Positions 18,765 through 26,950 of a stretch of DNA of 64,000 nt are shown here, one piece after another. The notes beneath the pieces are model-generated. The model was not told the origin of the DNA. It ran no database searches and worked only from the letters and a program-made list of their open reading frames with translations. Numbering within the stretch: position 1 is the first letter of the stretch; every line of letters starts with the position of its first letter. A program made the translations under genes and the position numbers. Source of the stretch: Rhizobium sp. BK418 (GTDB lineage: Bacteria > Pseudomonadota > Alphaproteobacteria > Rhizobiales > Rhizobiaceae). The stretch lies in NCBI RefSeq assembly GCF_004341105.1, contig NZ_SLZK01000003.1, positions 868,001 through 932,000 of the forward strand. The letters are read 5' to 3'.

Positions 18765-19499
18765 ATGAGCATCAGCATTTATGTGATCAATCTCGACCGG
18801 TCTGCTGACCGGTGGAAGGCGCTTTCCGATCAGGCCAAAGCCTTGCAGTTCGATCTCGTTCGCATTGCCGGCGTCGATGGGCGAGAGGTTCCCGCAGATC
18901 AGCGCAGCGGATTGGATGAGCGTGCCTTTCAGCGCAACAATGGGCGCACCCTGCTGGCGGGAGAATATGGCTGCTACCGGAGCCATCTGAAGGCGCTTGC
19001 AGCCTTTCTGGAAACGGGCGCGGCCGCCTGCATCATCGTCGAGGACGATATTGTGCTCAGCGCCGATCTCGTTGCGCGCTCCGAGGCGGCACTTGCAGCC
19101 GTGCCCGGCGCCGATGTGATCAAGCTCGTCAACCACCGCATCGTCGGCTTCAGGGCTGTCGCCACCTCCCACGCCGGCGATGAAATCGGCCGGGCGACGC
19201 ATGGTCCGCAAGGGTCGGCCGCCTGCTATGCTGTGACGCGGATCGGAGCGCTGAAGCTCCTCAAGCAGATGGCCGTCATGCGGTTTCCCTGGGATATGGA
19301 ACTGGAGCGGGGCTGGGCATCGCGTGCGCAGATCTATACGACGCGCCGGAACGTGACCGATATAAACGAGGGCAGCTCCAATATCGGTACGCGATCCGTT
19401 TACAAGGCCACCAAATTTCCCTGGTGGAGGCGGTTGCCGACCTATGCAATCCGCATCACCGAGACGATCAGACGGATCAACTACGCGTTGAAAAGCTGA
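18765..19499 (+). CDS. Glycosyltransferase family 25 (LPS-type)
   Basis: A 244-residue GT25 enzyme. It starts with the family signature ISIYVINLDRSADRW, then carries GEYGCYRSHLKAL and the IIVEDDIVLS acidic motif near residue 100 that binds the metal/nucleotide sugar. GT25 members add galactose or related sugars to lipopolysaccharide or surface glycans on the cytoplasmic face. ATG 18765 was selected because the conserved domain starts there; ATG 18729 is an alternative. It opens a block of glycan genes (18.7-24.1 kb), though 306 bases separate it from the next one. Confidence 0.85.
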   Translation: MSISIYVINLDRSADRWKALSDQAKALQFDLVRIAGVDGREVPADQRSGLDERAFQRNNGRTLLAGEYGCYRSHLKALAAFLETGAAACIIVEDDIVLSADLVARSEAALAAVPGADVIKLVNHRIVGFRAVATSHAGDEIGRATHGPQGSAACYAVTRIGALKLLKQMAVMRFPWDMELERGWASRAQIYTTRRNVTDINEGSSNIGTRSVYKATKFPWWRRLPTYAIRITETIRRINYALKS

Positions 19500-19805
19500 T
19501 GTTCCCCGCCAGGGTGCCTGCTCGTGAAGAGGAGCGGCTTGTCTGTCGCCGGCCAAGTCCGGCTCAAGACTTATTGCGGCACTTTCGCGAGCTGTTTCAG
19601 TATTGCCTGATCCTGCTGCAATTTTTCGAGAGCTACTTCAGAAAGTTACCTCAAAGATGTTCTTTCTGTGACGTAAAACCTTACGATTCCGTATAGTTAT
19701 GCAGTCTTGTCCGCGACTGTCCGGCGATGTAGACCATGGCCAGAAGCTATCGAGCAGTGTTTTTGCAACATCTCAACTCGATCGGCCATTGGTCTGAGGT
19801 GTATC
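19500..19805 (+). other. Intergenic stretch of 306 bases
   Basis: Leader region of the GT4 gene. No open frame of note. The segment from about 19600 to 19700 is more AT-rich than its surroundings, fitting a promoter region, but I could not pick out a convincing -35/-10 pair. TGAGG at 19793-19797 is the ribosome site for the TTG start at 19806. Confidence 0.4.
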
Positions 19806-20948
19806 TTGAGCGCTCGAAATCATTTCGTGGGTGATGAGCACCCGCGTGCCTATGAGGCTGCCCATCCGGCAGCTCTTCATAAGTTGAAAATTCTGCATGT
19901 CTTATTCTCTTCCAGAGTTGCGGGATCGGAACGGTACTGCGTCGATCTCGCCAACGGGCAGGCGGCTCTCGGGCACGAGGTGCATGTCGCTGGACGATAC
20001 GGCTCGCCGATGGCGAAACTGCTCTCCCGAGAGGTTATTTTCCATGGCTTTGGCGTGCCGTTTCTACGCGGTCTCAGGCTGCGGCGACTGGCGGTGCGGG
20101 AGGGAATCGAGGTCGCGCATGGGCATCTCAGCCATGGCTGCAAGGCGCTTGCCATGACGCCCGACAACGTCGCCAGGATCGCTACGCTTCATGTCGGGTA
20201 CAAGACCAGGCAGCACGCCTGCCTCGACGGGGTGATCTGCGTCAACTCCGCTCAGGCAACGCGGCTCGGCACATATGACGGCCAGTCGGCGCTGATTTCC
20301 AACTGGCTGCCCGATGTCAAATCCGCCGAAAGCTTCGACCTGCGTGCGCAGCTGAATTTGCCGCGCGACACACGGCTTATCGGCAGCGTCGGGCGTCTGC
20401 ATCTCAGCAAAGGTTATGACGTGCTGGTGTCGGCCTTCCGGCAGACGGCGCCCGATAATGCCGCTCTCGTCATCGCCGGCGAGGGGCCGCATCGCGCTGC
20501 GCTGGAAAAGCTTGCCAAGGGTGATAGCCGCATCCATCTGCCCGGCCATTGCAACAACGTGCCGGGGTTCCTGCGGAACCTGGATCTCTTCGTGTCTCCC
20601 TCGCGTGAGGAATCGGCAGGCCTTGCCATTCTCGAAGCCATGCATGAGGGGCTGCCGATCATCGCCACGGCCGCCGAGGGACCCTCGGAATATCTCAGTC
20701 GCCACCCGGTGACATTGGTCGAGCCCGGCTCGGTCGAGAAGCTGTCGGCCGCACTTGCCGACGTGCTGAGGGAAGAGTCTGTTGTCCGTCTGTCGCGCGT
20801 AAGCTACGACTTGGCTCCCTTCTCTCGATCGGCGGGTATCGGCAATGTTCTGGATTTCTATTCCCGGGTTCTGGCCGGGGCCGCAGGACAGACCGCTACT
20901 GCCATCGGCCAGCCACGGTTGATCTATGCGACTAAGGCCCAAGAGTGA
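19806..20948 (+). CDS. Glycosyltransferase family 4
   Basis: A 380-residue GT-B glycosyltransferase. The N-terminal acceptor half starts KILHVLFSSRVAGSERYCVDLAN, and the C-terminal half has the GT4 motifs GSVGRLHLSKGYDVLV and the E-x7-E motif in SPSREESAGLAILEAMHEG. It transfers a sugar from a nucleotide-sugar to a surface glycan precursor at the inner membrane. TTG at 19806 was chosen because TGAGG lies 8 bases upstream and the frame further upstream is low quality. Its end overlaps the next gene by 23 bases, so the two are co-translated. Confidence 0.83.
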   Translation: MSARNHFVGDEHPRAYEAAHPAALHKLKILHVLFSSRVAGSERYCVDLANGQAALGHEVHVAGRYGSPMAKLLSREVIFHGFGVPFLRGLRLRRLAVREGIEVAHGHLSHGCKALAMTPDNVARIATLHVGYKTRQHACLDGVICVNSAQATRLGTYDGQSALISNWLPDVKSAESFDLRAQLNLPRDTRLIGSVGRLHLSKGYDVLVSAFRQTAPDNAALVIAGEGPHRAALEKLAKGDSRIHLPGHCNNVPGFLRNLDLFVSPSREESAGLAILEAMHEGLPIIATAAEGPSEYLSRHPVTLVEPGSVEKLSAALADVLREESVVRLSRVSYDLAPFSRSAGIGNVLDFYSRVLAGAAGQTATAIGQPRLIYATKAQE

Positions 20949-21855
20949 TTTCTGGCAGGTCGGCATCGTGCCGGCGCCGGCCGAAGCGCTGCTCGATGCC
21001 GAGACGCTTGCCGATTGCGCCCGCCGTATCACATGGCTGCCCGATCCCGGCCCGTGGCGCTACCTCGCCGATCCCTTCGCCGTGAAAAGGGGCGAGAACC
21101 TGCATGTCTTCGTCGAGGCCTATGACTATCGCACCAAGCATGGCTTCATCGAGCGCCATGAACTGGGGCCGGATCTCGGCTGGCGCGGCAAGGCGGCAGC
21201 ACTTTCGCGGCCTTTCCATCTCTCCTATCCGTTCCTGATCGAGCGGGAAGGTGAGGTGCTGATGATGCCGGAAAGCCATAAGGCGGGTGAAGTGGCGCTT
21301 TACCGGGCGCGCGCCTTTCCGGACGACTGGGTGCGCGAGACCGTGCTTCTGCGGGATATTCCCGCGGCTGAGGCCTGCCTTGTCGAGTATCAGGGCAAAT
21401 GGTGGATGTTCTACACGGTGGTCGGTTCCGGCGCGCGAGACCAGCGCGAGCTGCATGTCGCCTTTGCCGACAGCCTGACCGGCCCGTGGAAAACTCATCC
21501 GCAAAATCCTGTTCTCGTCGATCGCTCCGGCGCCCGGCCGGGCGGCACGCCTTTTGTCGATGCCTGCGGCAAGATCGTGCTGCCGGTTCAGGATTGCAGC
21601 ATCACTTATGGCGGCAGCCTGCGCTTCCTGCGTTTTGACTTGCTCAGTGAAACGCATGTGATTTCAGAGCATCTGCCGGTGCAGCTGACGGGGGATCTGG
21701 CCGCTGCCGATTATCCTGACGGGCTGCACACATTTTCCACCTGCGGCGACCTGACGCTCATCGACGTGAAGCGCATCGACAGATCTTTCGGCCGCCATAT
21801 CGTCAACCTGAAGCGCAAGCTGCTGCCGAAAGGCGCCCTGCCGGCATCGGGTTGA
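20926..21855 (+). CDS. GINT1 N-terminal-like beta-propeller protein
   Basis: A 309-residue protein similar to the N-terminal domain of glucosamine inositolphosphorylceramide transferase 1 and to GH43-like five-bladed propellers. Recognisable blades are WRYLADPFAVKRGENLHVFVEAY, SYPFLIEREGEVLMMPES and YQGKWWMFYT. In plants the domain belongs to a sphingolipid glycosyltransferase; in bacteria its role is unknown, and it usually sits in surface-polysaccharide clusters, as here. The ATG at 20926 lies inside the preceding GT4 gene. Likely role: handling or modifying a glycan. The catalytic function is unproven. Confidence 0.75.
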   Translation: MRLRPKSDFWQVGIVPAPAEALLDAETLADCARRITWLPDPGPWRYLADPFAVKRGENLHVFVEAYDYRTKHGFIERHELGPDLGWRGKAAALSRPFHLSYPFLIEREGEVLMMPESHKAGEVALYRARAFPDDWVRETVLLRDIPAAEACLVEYQGKWWMFYTVVGSGARDQRELHVAFADSLTGPWKTHPQNPVLVDRSGARPGGTPFVDACGKIVLPVQDCSITYGGSLRFLRFDLLSETHVISEHLPVQLTGDLAAADYPDGLHTFSTCGDLTLIDVKRIDRSFGRHIVNLKRKLLPKGALPASG

Positions 21856-21953
21856 GGCGACATCGATCGCTGCACCGAGAAAATCCGGTCATTCAATGCT
21901 ATAGGGGATTCGAGCCGCCTGCGATGGCGGCAATGGCATGATGTGAGCGGCTG

Positions 21954-22727
21954 ATGACAATGACGACCAAGCCGATGCTTTCGCTGCAACTCTTCTCGAT
22001 GCGCGGCCTTGGAGATTTCGGCACGCAGCTTGAAAAGGCCGCAAGCGCCGGATTTGGCGCGGTCGAGCCGCTCGAGGGGCATCTGCGGGATGTCGATACT
22101 CTGCGGGCCGGGCTTGCCGCGAACGGGCTGACGGCACCGTCGGCGCATGTCGGGCTGGAGGCGCTGCGCAGGGAGCGGCAACGCTTTGTCGAGGCTTGCG
22201 AGCAGTGCGGTATCGGTCAGCTGTTCGTTCCGCATCCGGGGCCTTCGCTGGTGAAGGATACGAAAGCGGGATGGCAGCGGGTCGGCCATGAACTCGGCGC
22301 GCTCGCCGAGCGGATGAAAGCCGATGGCATCGTGCTCGGTTATCACAATATGATGGCGGGCTTCAATCGCACCATCGGCGGGCGCTACGGTTTCGAGCTG
22401 ATGTTCGAGGCAGCGAGGGGCAGCCCGCTCGTCTGGCAGGCGGATATTGCCTGGCTGGCCCGCGCCCAGCCGAATGCCGGCGAATGGATCAGACACTATG
22501 CCGGCGTGCTCACTTCGGTGCATGTGAAAGATCAGGCGCCCGACGACAGGGATCCGCAAGAGGGTGGCTGGGCGAATGTCGGCTCCGGTGTGCTCCTCTG
22601 GCCCTCGCTCTGGCGGGCGGCGGTTGCAAGCGGAGTGCGGCTCTTCGTCGTCGAACACGACAATCCGAGGCAGCCCTTCGAATTTGCGGCGCGCAGTTAT
22701 GCCTATCTCAGCAGGTTTTTGACCTGA
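21954..22727 (+). CDS. Sugar phosphate isomerase/epimerase-like TIM barrel
   Basis: A 257-residue protein of the AP-endonuclease-2/xylose-isomerase-like TIM barrel family. Landmarks are LSLQLFSMRGLGDFG at the start, GFGAVEPLEGH, YHNMM in the middle (residues about 125-129) and SVHVKDQ near 183, which give the Glu/His/Asp metal ligands of the family. Members isomerise or epimerise free or phosphorylated sugars and inositols. It follows the glycan genes 98 bases downstream on the same strand, possibly providing a sugar, but could equally be an independent catabolic gene. Confidence 0.82.
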   Translation: MTMTTKPMLSLQLFSMRGLGDFGTQLEKAASAGFGAVEPLEGHLRDVDTLRAGLAANGLTAPSAHVGLEALRRERQRFVEACEQCGIGQLFVPHPGPSLVKDTKAGWQRVGHELGALAERMKADGIVLGYHNMMAGFNRTIGGRYGFELMFEAARGSPLVWQADIAWLARAQPNAGEWIRHYAGVLTSVHVKDQAPDDRDPQEGGWANVGSGVLLWPSLWRAAVASGVRLFVVEHDNPRQPFEFAARSYAYLSRFLT

Positions 22728-22772
22728 AACCTGTGGCGCGATGAGAGGTGATTTCGGGTGTGAACCATCACG

Positions 22773-22804
22773 CCCCTGCTATGCCTTTAGATATGGCGCA
22801 GGGG
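22773..22804. other. Hairpin in leader of UGT gene
   Basis: CCCCTGC at 22773-22779 and GCAGGGG at 22798-22804 are perfect complements separated by 18 bases. It lies between the isomerase stop (22727) and the UGT start (22873). It may end the upstream message or shape the UGT leader; there is no T-run, so an intrinsic terminator is doubtful. Confidence 0.4.
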
Positions 22805-22872
22805 GGACTTGCGGCAAGACCCGGTTCGAGGCGTAGAACGCTTATCCTGATCAACAGCATCGGGAGAAGAGC

Positions 22873-24120
22873 ATGCGTGTATTATTGTCCACATACGGGT
22901 CGCGGGGAGACGTACAGCCGCTGGTCGCGCTGGCTGTGGCTTTGAGGGCAACGGGCGCAGAGGCGATCGTGTGCGCGCCGCCGGATGAGGAATTTGCAGC
23001 CTTGCTCGACCGTTTCGGGGTGCCGCTGGCGGCAGCCAATGCGCCGGTGCGGCAGTGGGTCAGCGAGGTGATGAAGAGGAGCGCTGCGGGCGACACGCGC
23101 GAGCGTTCCGCCGAAGGCATTTCGGAACGGGCGGCGGGGATCATGGCAGGGCAGGTCGAAGCCCTTTCGGCGGCTGCGGAAAGCTGCGACCTGATTGTCG
23201 CGGCGGGTCTCTTTCCCTCGATGGCGGCGGCGCGGCTGGTGGCGGACAGGGCGGGTATCGGCTATTTCGGCGCCGCCTTCTGCCCAATTTTCCTGCCGTC
23301 CGAGCATCACAAGCCGCATGCGTTTCCCGGCCGGCCGCATCCGCCAGGGGTGACGGAGAACCGGGCGCTCTGGGATTATGATATCGAAACCAAGAACGTG
23401 ATGTTCGGCGGAACTTTCAATCGTCTGCGCAGCTCCATGGGCATGGCGCCGGTGGAGAATGTGCGCGATCTCGTTCTGACCCGCCGGCCCCTGCTTGCGG
23501 CCGATCCGGTGCTTGGGCCATTGCTGAAGACGGATCTGATCGATGCGGTGCAGACTGGGGCGTGGATGCTTGATGACGATCGGCGGCTGCCACCGGCGCT
23601 GGAAGCCTTTCTCGATGCCGGCGACCCACCGGTCTATGTCGGTTTCGGCAGTATGCCGATGCATGCGTTGAGGGATGCCGTCAGTCTGATCCTGTCTGCT
23701 ATCCGCGAGCAGGGGCGGCGGGCGGTCCTGTCGCAAGGCTGGGCCGGCCTGCTGCCGGACGACGACGGCAGCGATTGTTTCGTCATTGACGAGGCCAATC
23801 ATCAGGCGCTGTTCACGCGGGTCGCTGCCGTCGTCCATCATGGCGGGGCAGGAACGACGGCAGCAGCCGGGCGGGCTGGCGTACCGCAGGTGGTGGTGCC
23901 GCAGATCGCCGACCAGCCTTATTGGGCTGGCCGCGTTGCCGCGCTCGGTATCGGCGTGGCGCATGAAGGGGCTACGCCGACGCTTGAAAGCTTTTCCGGT
24001 GCGCTTGCGGCAGCACTCGCACCCGAGATCTGTCAGCGCGCGTCATCCGTCAGCCGGATGATCCGGACGGACGGGGCGATGGTGACCGCAAGGCAGCTTG
24101 TTGCGGCAGCCGGTTCGTAA
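22873..24120 (+). CDS. Glycosyltransferase family 1 (UGT-like)
   Basis: A 415-residue GT-B enzyme of the UDP-glucuronosyl/sterol/macrolide glycosyltransferase family. The N-terminal MRVLLSTYGSRGDVQPLVALA is the family's signature start. The C-terminal half has YVGFGSMPM and the donor-binding VVHHGGAGTTAAAGRAGVPQVVVPQIADQPYW block (cut here for description only; key residues HHGGAGTT and DQ). Bacterial relatives glycosylate lipids, carotenoids or antibiotics. GGGAGAAGAG precedes the ATG. It runs to within 11 bases of the convergent gene pair at 24132-24664. Confidence 0.87.
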   Translation: MRVLLSTYGSRGDVQPLVALAVALRATGAEAIVCAPPDEEFAALLDRFGVPLAAANAPVRQWVSEVMKRSAAGDTRERSAEGISERAAGIMAGQVEALSAAAESCDLIVAAGLFPSMAAARLVADRAGIGYFGAAFCPIFLPSEHHKPHAFPGRPHPPGVTENRALWDYDIETKNVMFGGTFNRLRSSMGMAPVENVRDLVLTRRPLLAADPVLGPLLKTDLIDAVQTGAWMLDDDRRLPPALEAFLDAGDPPVYVGFGSMPMHALRDAVSLILSAIREQGRRAVLSQGWAGLLPDDDGSDCFVIDEANHQALFTRVAAVVHHGGAGTTAAAGRAGVPQVVVPQIADQPYWAGRVAALGIGVAHEGATPTLESFSGALAAALAPEICQRASSVSRMIRTDGAMVTARQLVAAAGS

Positions 24121-24131
24121 CCGGGCCATCG

Positions 24132-24398
24132 TCAATCCCGCGGCAGCTTGCCGATCAGCAGCTGGTTTGTCCTGCGGTTGCCGCAGCTCTTGCATATCAG
24201 GCGGATGCCGATCCTCGCCAGTATCAGATTCTTGCCATAGTGGTAGGCGAGCTCCCGCCGGTCGAGCATCGCCTGGCGCTGGCAGGCCGGGCAGCGGGCG
24301 TGAAGCACGTACCATTGCGGCAGGGACGCGAGTGTTTCCCTGTCGGTTGCCACGGCCTCATGGCTGGCGACGAGATCGATGCTGCGGCGGTGTTTCAT
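24132..24398 (-). CDS. Small zinc-ribbon hypothetical protein
   Basis: An 88-residue basic protein with two CxxC pairs: CPAC near residue 35 and CKSC near 69, spaced like a zinc ribbon. No family name recognised. Its ATG overlaps the TGA of the upstream gene (ATGA), so it is the second gene of a two-gene operon lying behind the LexA-box-like site at 24732-24746. A role in nucleic-acid or protein binding is plausible from the zinc ribbon only. Confidence 0.65.
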   Translation of the reverse strand: MKHRRSIDLVASHEAVATDRETLASLPQWYVLHARCPACQRQAMLDRRELAYHYGKNLILARIGIRLICKSCGNRRTNQLLIGKLPRD

Positions 24399-24664
24399 CT
24401 GTTTTCGACAGGGAGATGCTCGATGAGGGGCCGTTCAAGCAGGGAGCGTTCGAAGGCAGGGCGCCAGCCGCGCACCATGCCGCGGCTCATCGCGCCCTCG
24501 GCAAGAGCCAGCTGGGCGCGCAGGTGGCGGCAGTCTTGCAGCAGCGTGGCGATGGCGGCCTTGGCATCCTCGTCATGCCAGGAGAGCACGGCCTCGACTT
24601 CCCAGCTCAGGTCTTCGTTTTCGATCGTTGGGTTTGATGTCTTCGGGGCCAATTGCGGACGCAT
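24395..24664 (-). CDS. Small hypothetical protein, first gene of LexA-box operon
   Basis: An 89-residue, mostly helical protein (WEVEAVLSWHDEDAKAAIAT, then a Leu/Ala-rich helix). No family recognised. ATG 24664 has AAGGAG 9 bases upstream; a longer frame to 24961 runs antisense through the divergent region and is rejected. The start lies 68 bases from a GTTC-N7-GTTC site, which suggests DNA-damage control. The second gene follows with a 4-base overlap. Confidence 0.65.
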   Translation of the reverse strand: MRPQLAPKTSNPTIENEDLSWEVEAVLSWHDEDAKAAIATLLQDCRHLRAQLALAEGAMSRGMVRGWRPAFERSLLERPLIEHLPVENR

Positions 24665-24731
24665 GTTCTCATTCTCCTTGCAGAGCACTTCAGTTTCAGA
24701 TTGTCGGGATGGCGGCCGCCGCGCCACGAAT

Positions 24732-24746
24732 GTTCCTATTATGTTC
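24732..24746 (-). promoter_or_regulatory. Putative LexA (SOS) box
   Basis: GTTC at 24732-24735 and GTTC at 24743-24746 are separated by seven AT-rich bases. This matches the alphaproteobacterial LexA operator GTTC-N7-GTTC (GAAC-N7-GAAC on the other strand). It lies 68 bases upstream of the leftward gene at 24664 and about 100 bases upstream of the decayed rightward gene. About two such matches are expected by chance in 64 kb, but few of those would fall in the small share of sequence that is intergenic. Confidence 0.5.
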
Positions 24747-24846
24747 TCATTTTGGAGAGAGTCAAGCGCAGTGGGAAGGGACTTGCTTCGGAACGCCAGT
24801 GGGGCAAGATGGCTCGTCGGAACAGGCGGGATAAGATGGTGCGCTG

Positions 24847-25030
24847 ATGCTGATCGGCTCATGTCATTGCGGCAAGGCGGGCTGGACGCTGGCGCCGGCG
24901 CATGGCAGTCAATTTGCGACTGGCGCCGCCGGACCTCGTGGCCGACCTGCCGATCGATCATTTCGACGGGCTGGATACATTCGACGACCCTCCCTCCAAG
25001 GGGCGGTGCGTGCGCGATCTCTGGTTCTGA
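24847..25030 (+). pseudogene. Decayed GFA-family gene with internal deletion
   Basis: The ATG at 24847 opens with MLIGSCHCGKAGWTL, the standard start of a GFA-family protein. From 24902, in the +1 frame relative to that start, the sequence reads MAVNLRLAPPDLVADL and ends in GRCVRDLWF at 25030, a typical GFA C-terminus. The middle, about 80 residues with the remaining zinc cysteines, is missing and the halves are out of frame. It is a deletion pseudogene. The intact family member at 5736-6155 is a different subfamily. Confidence 0.7.
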
Positions 25031-25342
25031 CGGTCTGAGATGATTTCATATCTCTTATGATAGCCACCTGACCGATGTCCTCTGGGACCACGTCTCGGGG
25101 CGGCGCTCCTGATGTTTCGGCAATGAAAAGACGAGCCTTTGCGCCCAGTCGTAAGTATAGTTCTTTTTATAGCTCGCAATTTCACCCATTCGGGTTATCG
25201 TTTCACCTTTTATGTCGTGACGGCTATAATAGTAAAGCGATAAATTTTGAGATATAGAAGATATTCTGAGATTAAGTACAAGTGTGCTGCAGATTAAGTT
25301 TGAACTTTTGGCACTTTCAAGCACTAGCCGGAAGGGAAGTTC
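25031..25342. other. AT-rich intergenic stretch of 312 bases
   Basis: Noticeably more AT-rich than the rest of the window, particularly 25140-25320. A direct repeat AGATTAAGT occurs at 25269-25277 and 25291-25299, 22 bases (two helical turns) apart, just upstream of the small gene at 25343. A leftward open frame across 25055-25540 is probably not a gene. Foreign origin or a regulatory region are both possible. Confidence 0.45.
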
Positions 25343-25498
25343 GTGAGGATCTACTTGTTTTTCATCGCGTGTCAGGTCAGCCTGCTGATGTGGGGTAGCG
25401 CCTATTATAGTGCCCGGGAAATCTATCAGACCTTGGATGCTTCCCGGCCGGTCGAGACATCCGTCATTCCACGGGAGATGCCTGGCAAGCGGCACTGA
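25343..25498 (+). CDS. Tiny single-pass membrane protein (51 residues)
   Basis: GTG at 25343 with a purine-rich GGAAGGGAAG ribosome site just upstream opens a 51-residue frame ending at TGA 25496-25498. Residues 2-20 (RIYLFFIACQVSLLMWGSA) form a hydrophobic segment, followed by a short polar tail that ends in basic residues. No family recognised. It lies 59 bases before a second small membrane protein gene, probably in one transcript. Confidence 0.5.
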   Translation: MRIYLFFIACQVSLLMWGSAYYSAREIYQTLDASRPVETSVIPREMPGKRH

Positions 25499-25557
25499 CA
25501 TCCGATCACGATAATTTCCACCCAGGCATAATTGCCGCATTGATCCTAGGAAGAGCC

Positions 25558-25758
25558 GTGAAACCTGAAACCACCACCACCGCGAAACCGCTACATTCCC
25601 TCCTGATCGTCTACCTTGGTCCGCCGCTGCTTGCCGTTGCGGCTCTTTTGATCATCATGTCGTGGCTCCATGCCGAGCAATCCGACCCGCGGCCTGTCGC
25701 GACGATCGGCGTAAAAAAAGGCGGCAGGATCGGCAGCGAGACGTCAATGTTCCGCTGA
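25558..25758 (+). CDS. Small single-pass membrane protein (66 residues)
   Basis: GTG at 25558 with AGGAA close upstream opens a 66-residue frame. A hydrophobic segment (LLIVYLGPPLLAVAALLIIM, about residues 15-34) is flanked by a Thr/Lys-rich N-terminus and a basic C-terminal tail, so a single transmembrane helix is predicted. An ATG at 25540 would add six residues. No recognised family; it follows the 51-residue membrane protein and may work with it. Confidence 0.5.
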   Translation: MKPETTTTAKPLHSLLIVYLGPPLLAVAALLIIMSWLHAEQSDPRPVATIGVKKGGRIGSETSMFR

Positions 25759-25792
25759 ACAGGGTTCCGCTAGACAATATTGAGAGAGAATA

Positions 25793-25900
25793 AGAAGGGC
25801 CACCAAGTGGGGCCCGGCGACCCTTCTCCTGCTGGTAGGTGCAGCATCCAGCGAGGGCAAAATACACGCAGTGGATGCTCCGGGTAGTGACCGTGGTCAC
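25793..25900. other. Two inverted repeats in intergenic DNA
   Basis: AGAAGGG (25793-25799) pairs with CCCTTCT (25821-25827), and inside this a GGGCC/GGCCC hairpin spans 25797-25815. A second, perfect 14-base palindrome lies at 25887-25900 (arms GTGACC and GGTCAC). Neither has a T-run. They may be transcript ends for the small membrane genes, an operator, or part of a small RNA; the sequence does not decide. Confidence 0.35.
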
Positions 25901-25970
25901 AGCATGCCAATATTTTCTAGCGGAAGCTGAACAAGTTCACGTTATCATCGATAGAGCTCGTGGAATCCAT

Positions 25971-26762
25971 CTAGGGGCGCTCGGCCATGACGAGCAGGAG
26001 GAAGGCGGCAAGGTCGCGCCAGCGGGCAAAGCGCGGCGAGGCTTCGCAGATCTCGCTGCTCGGCTGCGGTTCGCCGATCTTGCGGATGCGGAAACCGGCA
26101 GCGGCAATCGCGTTCAGATAATCGGACATGGTGCGGGGGAAACGCGGGACGGCAAAGAGCTTGACCTCTTCGTCTGCCGGACGGCTGCCGAAACGCCATT
26201 CTTCGGTGAAACTCGCGTGGTCGAAATAGCGCGAGACGCAGAGGGCGGTGGCAATGCCGGTCTCATTCCTCTGCCAGGCAAGGCCGGGCGTGATGAAGCA
26301 GGGATGGAGCACGCTGAAGGCGAGGAAGCCGCCCGGGCGGGTGAGGCGGAAAGCCTGCCGCATGGCGCCCTCGAAATCCGGGCCATCCATCAGCGCCATG
26401 GTGGAGACAACCGCATCGAAAGAACCTTCCGCGAAACCTGTGTCGGCGCTGTAGGAGGCCACCTTGTAGGCGATGCCGAGGGGATTCTCCTCCTCGGCCT
26501 TGCGGGCGTGGCCGATCATGCGTTCGGAAAGATCGATGCCGGTCATGCGTGCGCCCATCTGCGCGAAGAGACGGGTGTTCGTTCCTTCGCCGCAGCCGAA
26601 ATCGATCACATCGAGCCCGGCCAGCGGCGGCAGGAAATCGATGAAAGCGGGGAAGGTGAAGAGCTCGCGATAGGTGTCATAGCCATTGCGCACGTCATGG
26701 GCCCACTGATCGGCATTGTCATCCCACCGCGCCGCTACGTCCTGTAATGTGTCGTCGGTCAT
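25971..26762 (-). CDS. Class I SAM-dependent methyltransferase
   Basis: A 263-residue methyltransferase of the UbiE/BioC style. Motif I VIDFGCGEGTNTRLFA lies near residues 52-67, GIDLSERMI near 75 gives the ribose-binding acid, and the post-II segment FDAVVSTMALMD and LTRPGGFLAFSV follow. Substrate unknown. It is a single gene read leftwards, divergent from the UBP zinc-finger gene with 188 bases between. Confidence 0.87.
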   Translation of the reverse strand: MTDDTLQDVAARWDDNADQWAHDVRNGYDTYRELFTFPAFIDFLPPLAGLDVIDFGCGEGTNTRLFAQMGARMTGIDLSERMIGHARKAEEENPLGIAYKVASYSADTGFAEGSFDAVVSTMALMDGPDFEGAMRQAFRLTRPGGFLAFSVLHPCFITPGLAWQRNETGIATALCVSRYFDHASFTEEWRFGSRPADEEVKLFAVPRFPRTMSDYLNAIAAAGFRIRKIGEPQPSSEICEASPRFARWRDLAAFLLLVMAERP

Positions 26763-26950
26763 TCCTGCCTCGCATTCGTCTTCGCCGATTCACGCTATGA
26801 GAAAATAAGCCGGTTTACGGGGGGACGGGAACGGTTTGATTGCATCGAGCGCGAACGTGGGTTTCTATCCTTGCGTATAGATGGAGAAGATCGCCTCGTG
26901 ATCTATGTTCACCCGGCATGAATAAACTTCAATCACCACCGGAGATTCAG

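Noticed and set aside
25055..25540. 161-codon minus-strand frame through the AT-rich island
   Set aside because: Composition is AT-rich and unlike local genes; it overlaps the better supported 51-residue gene.
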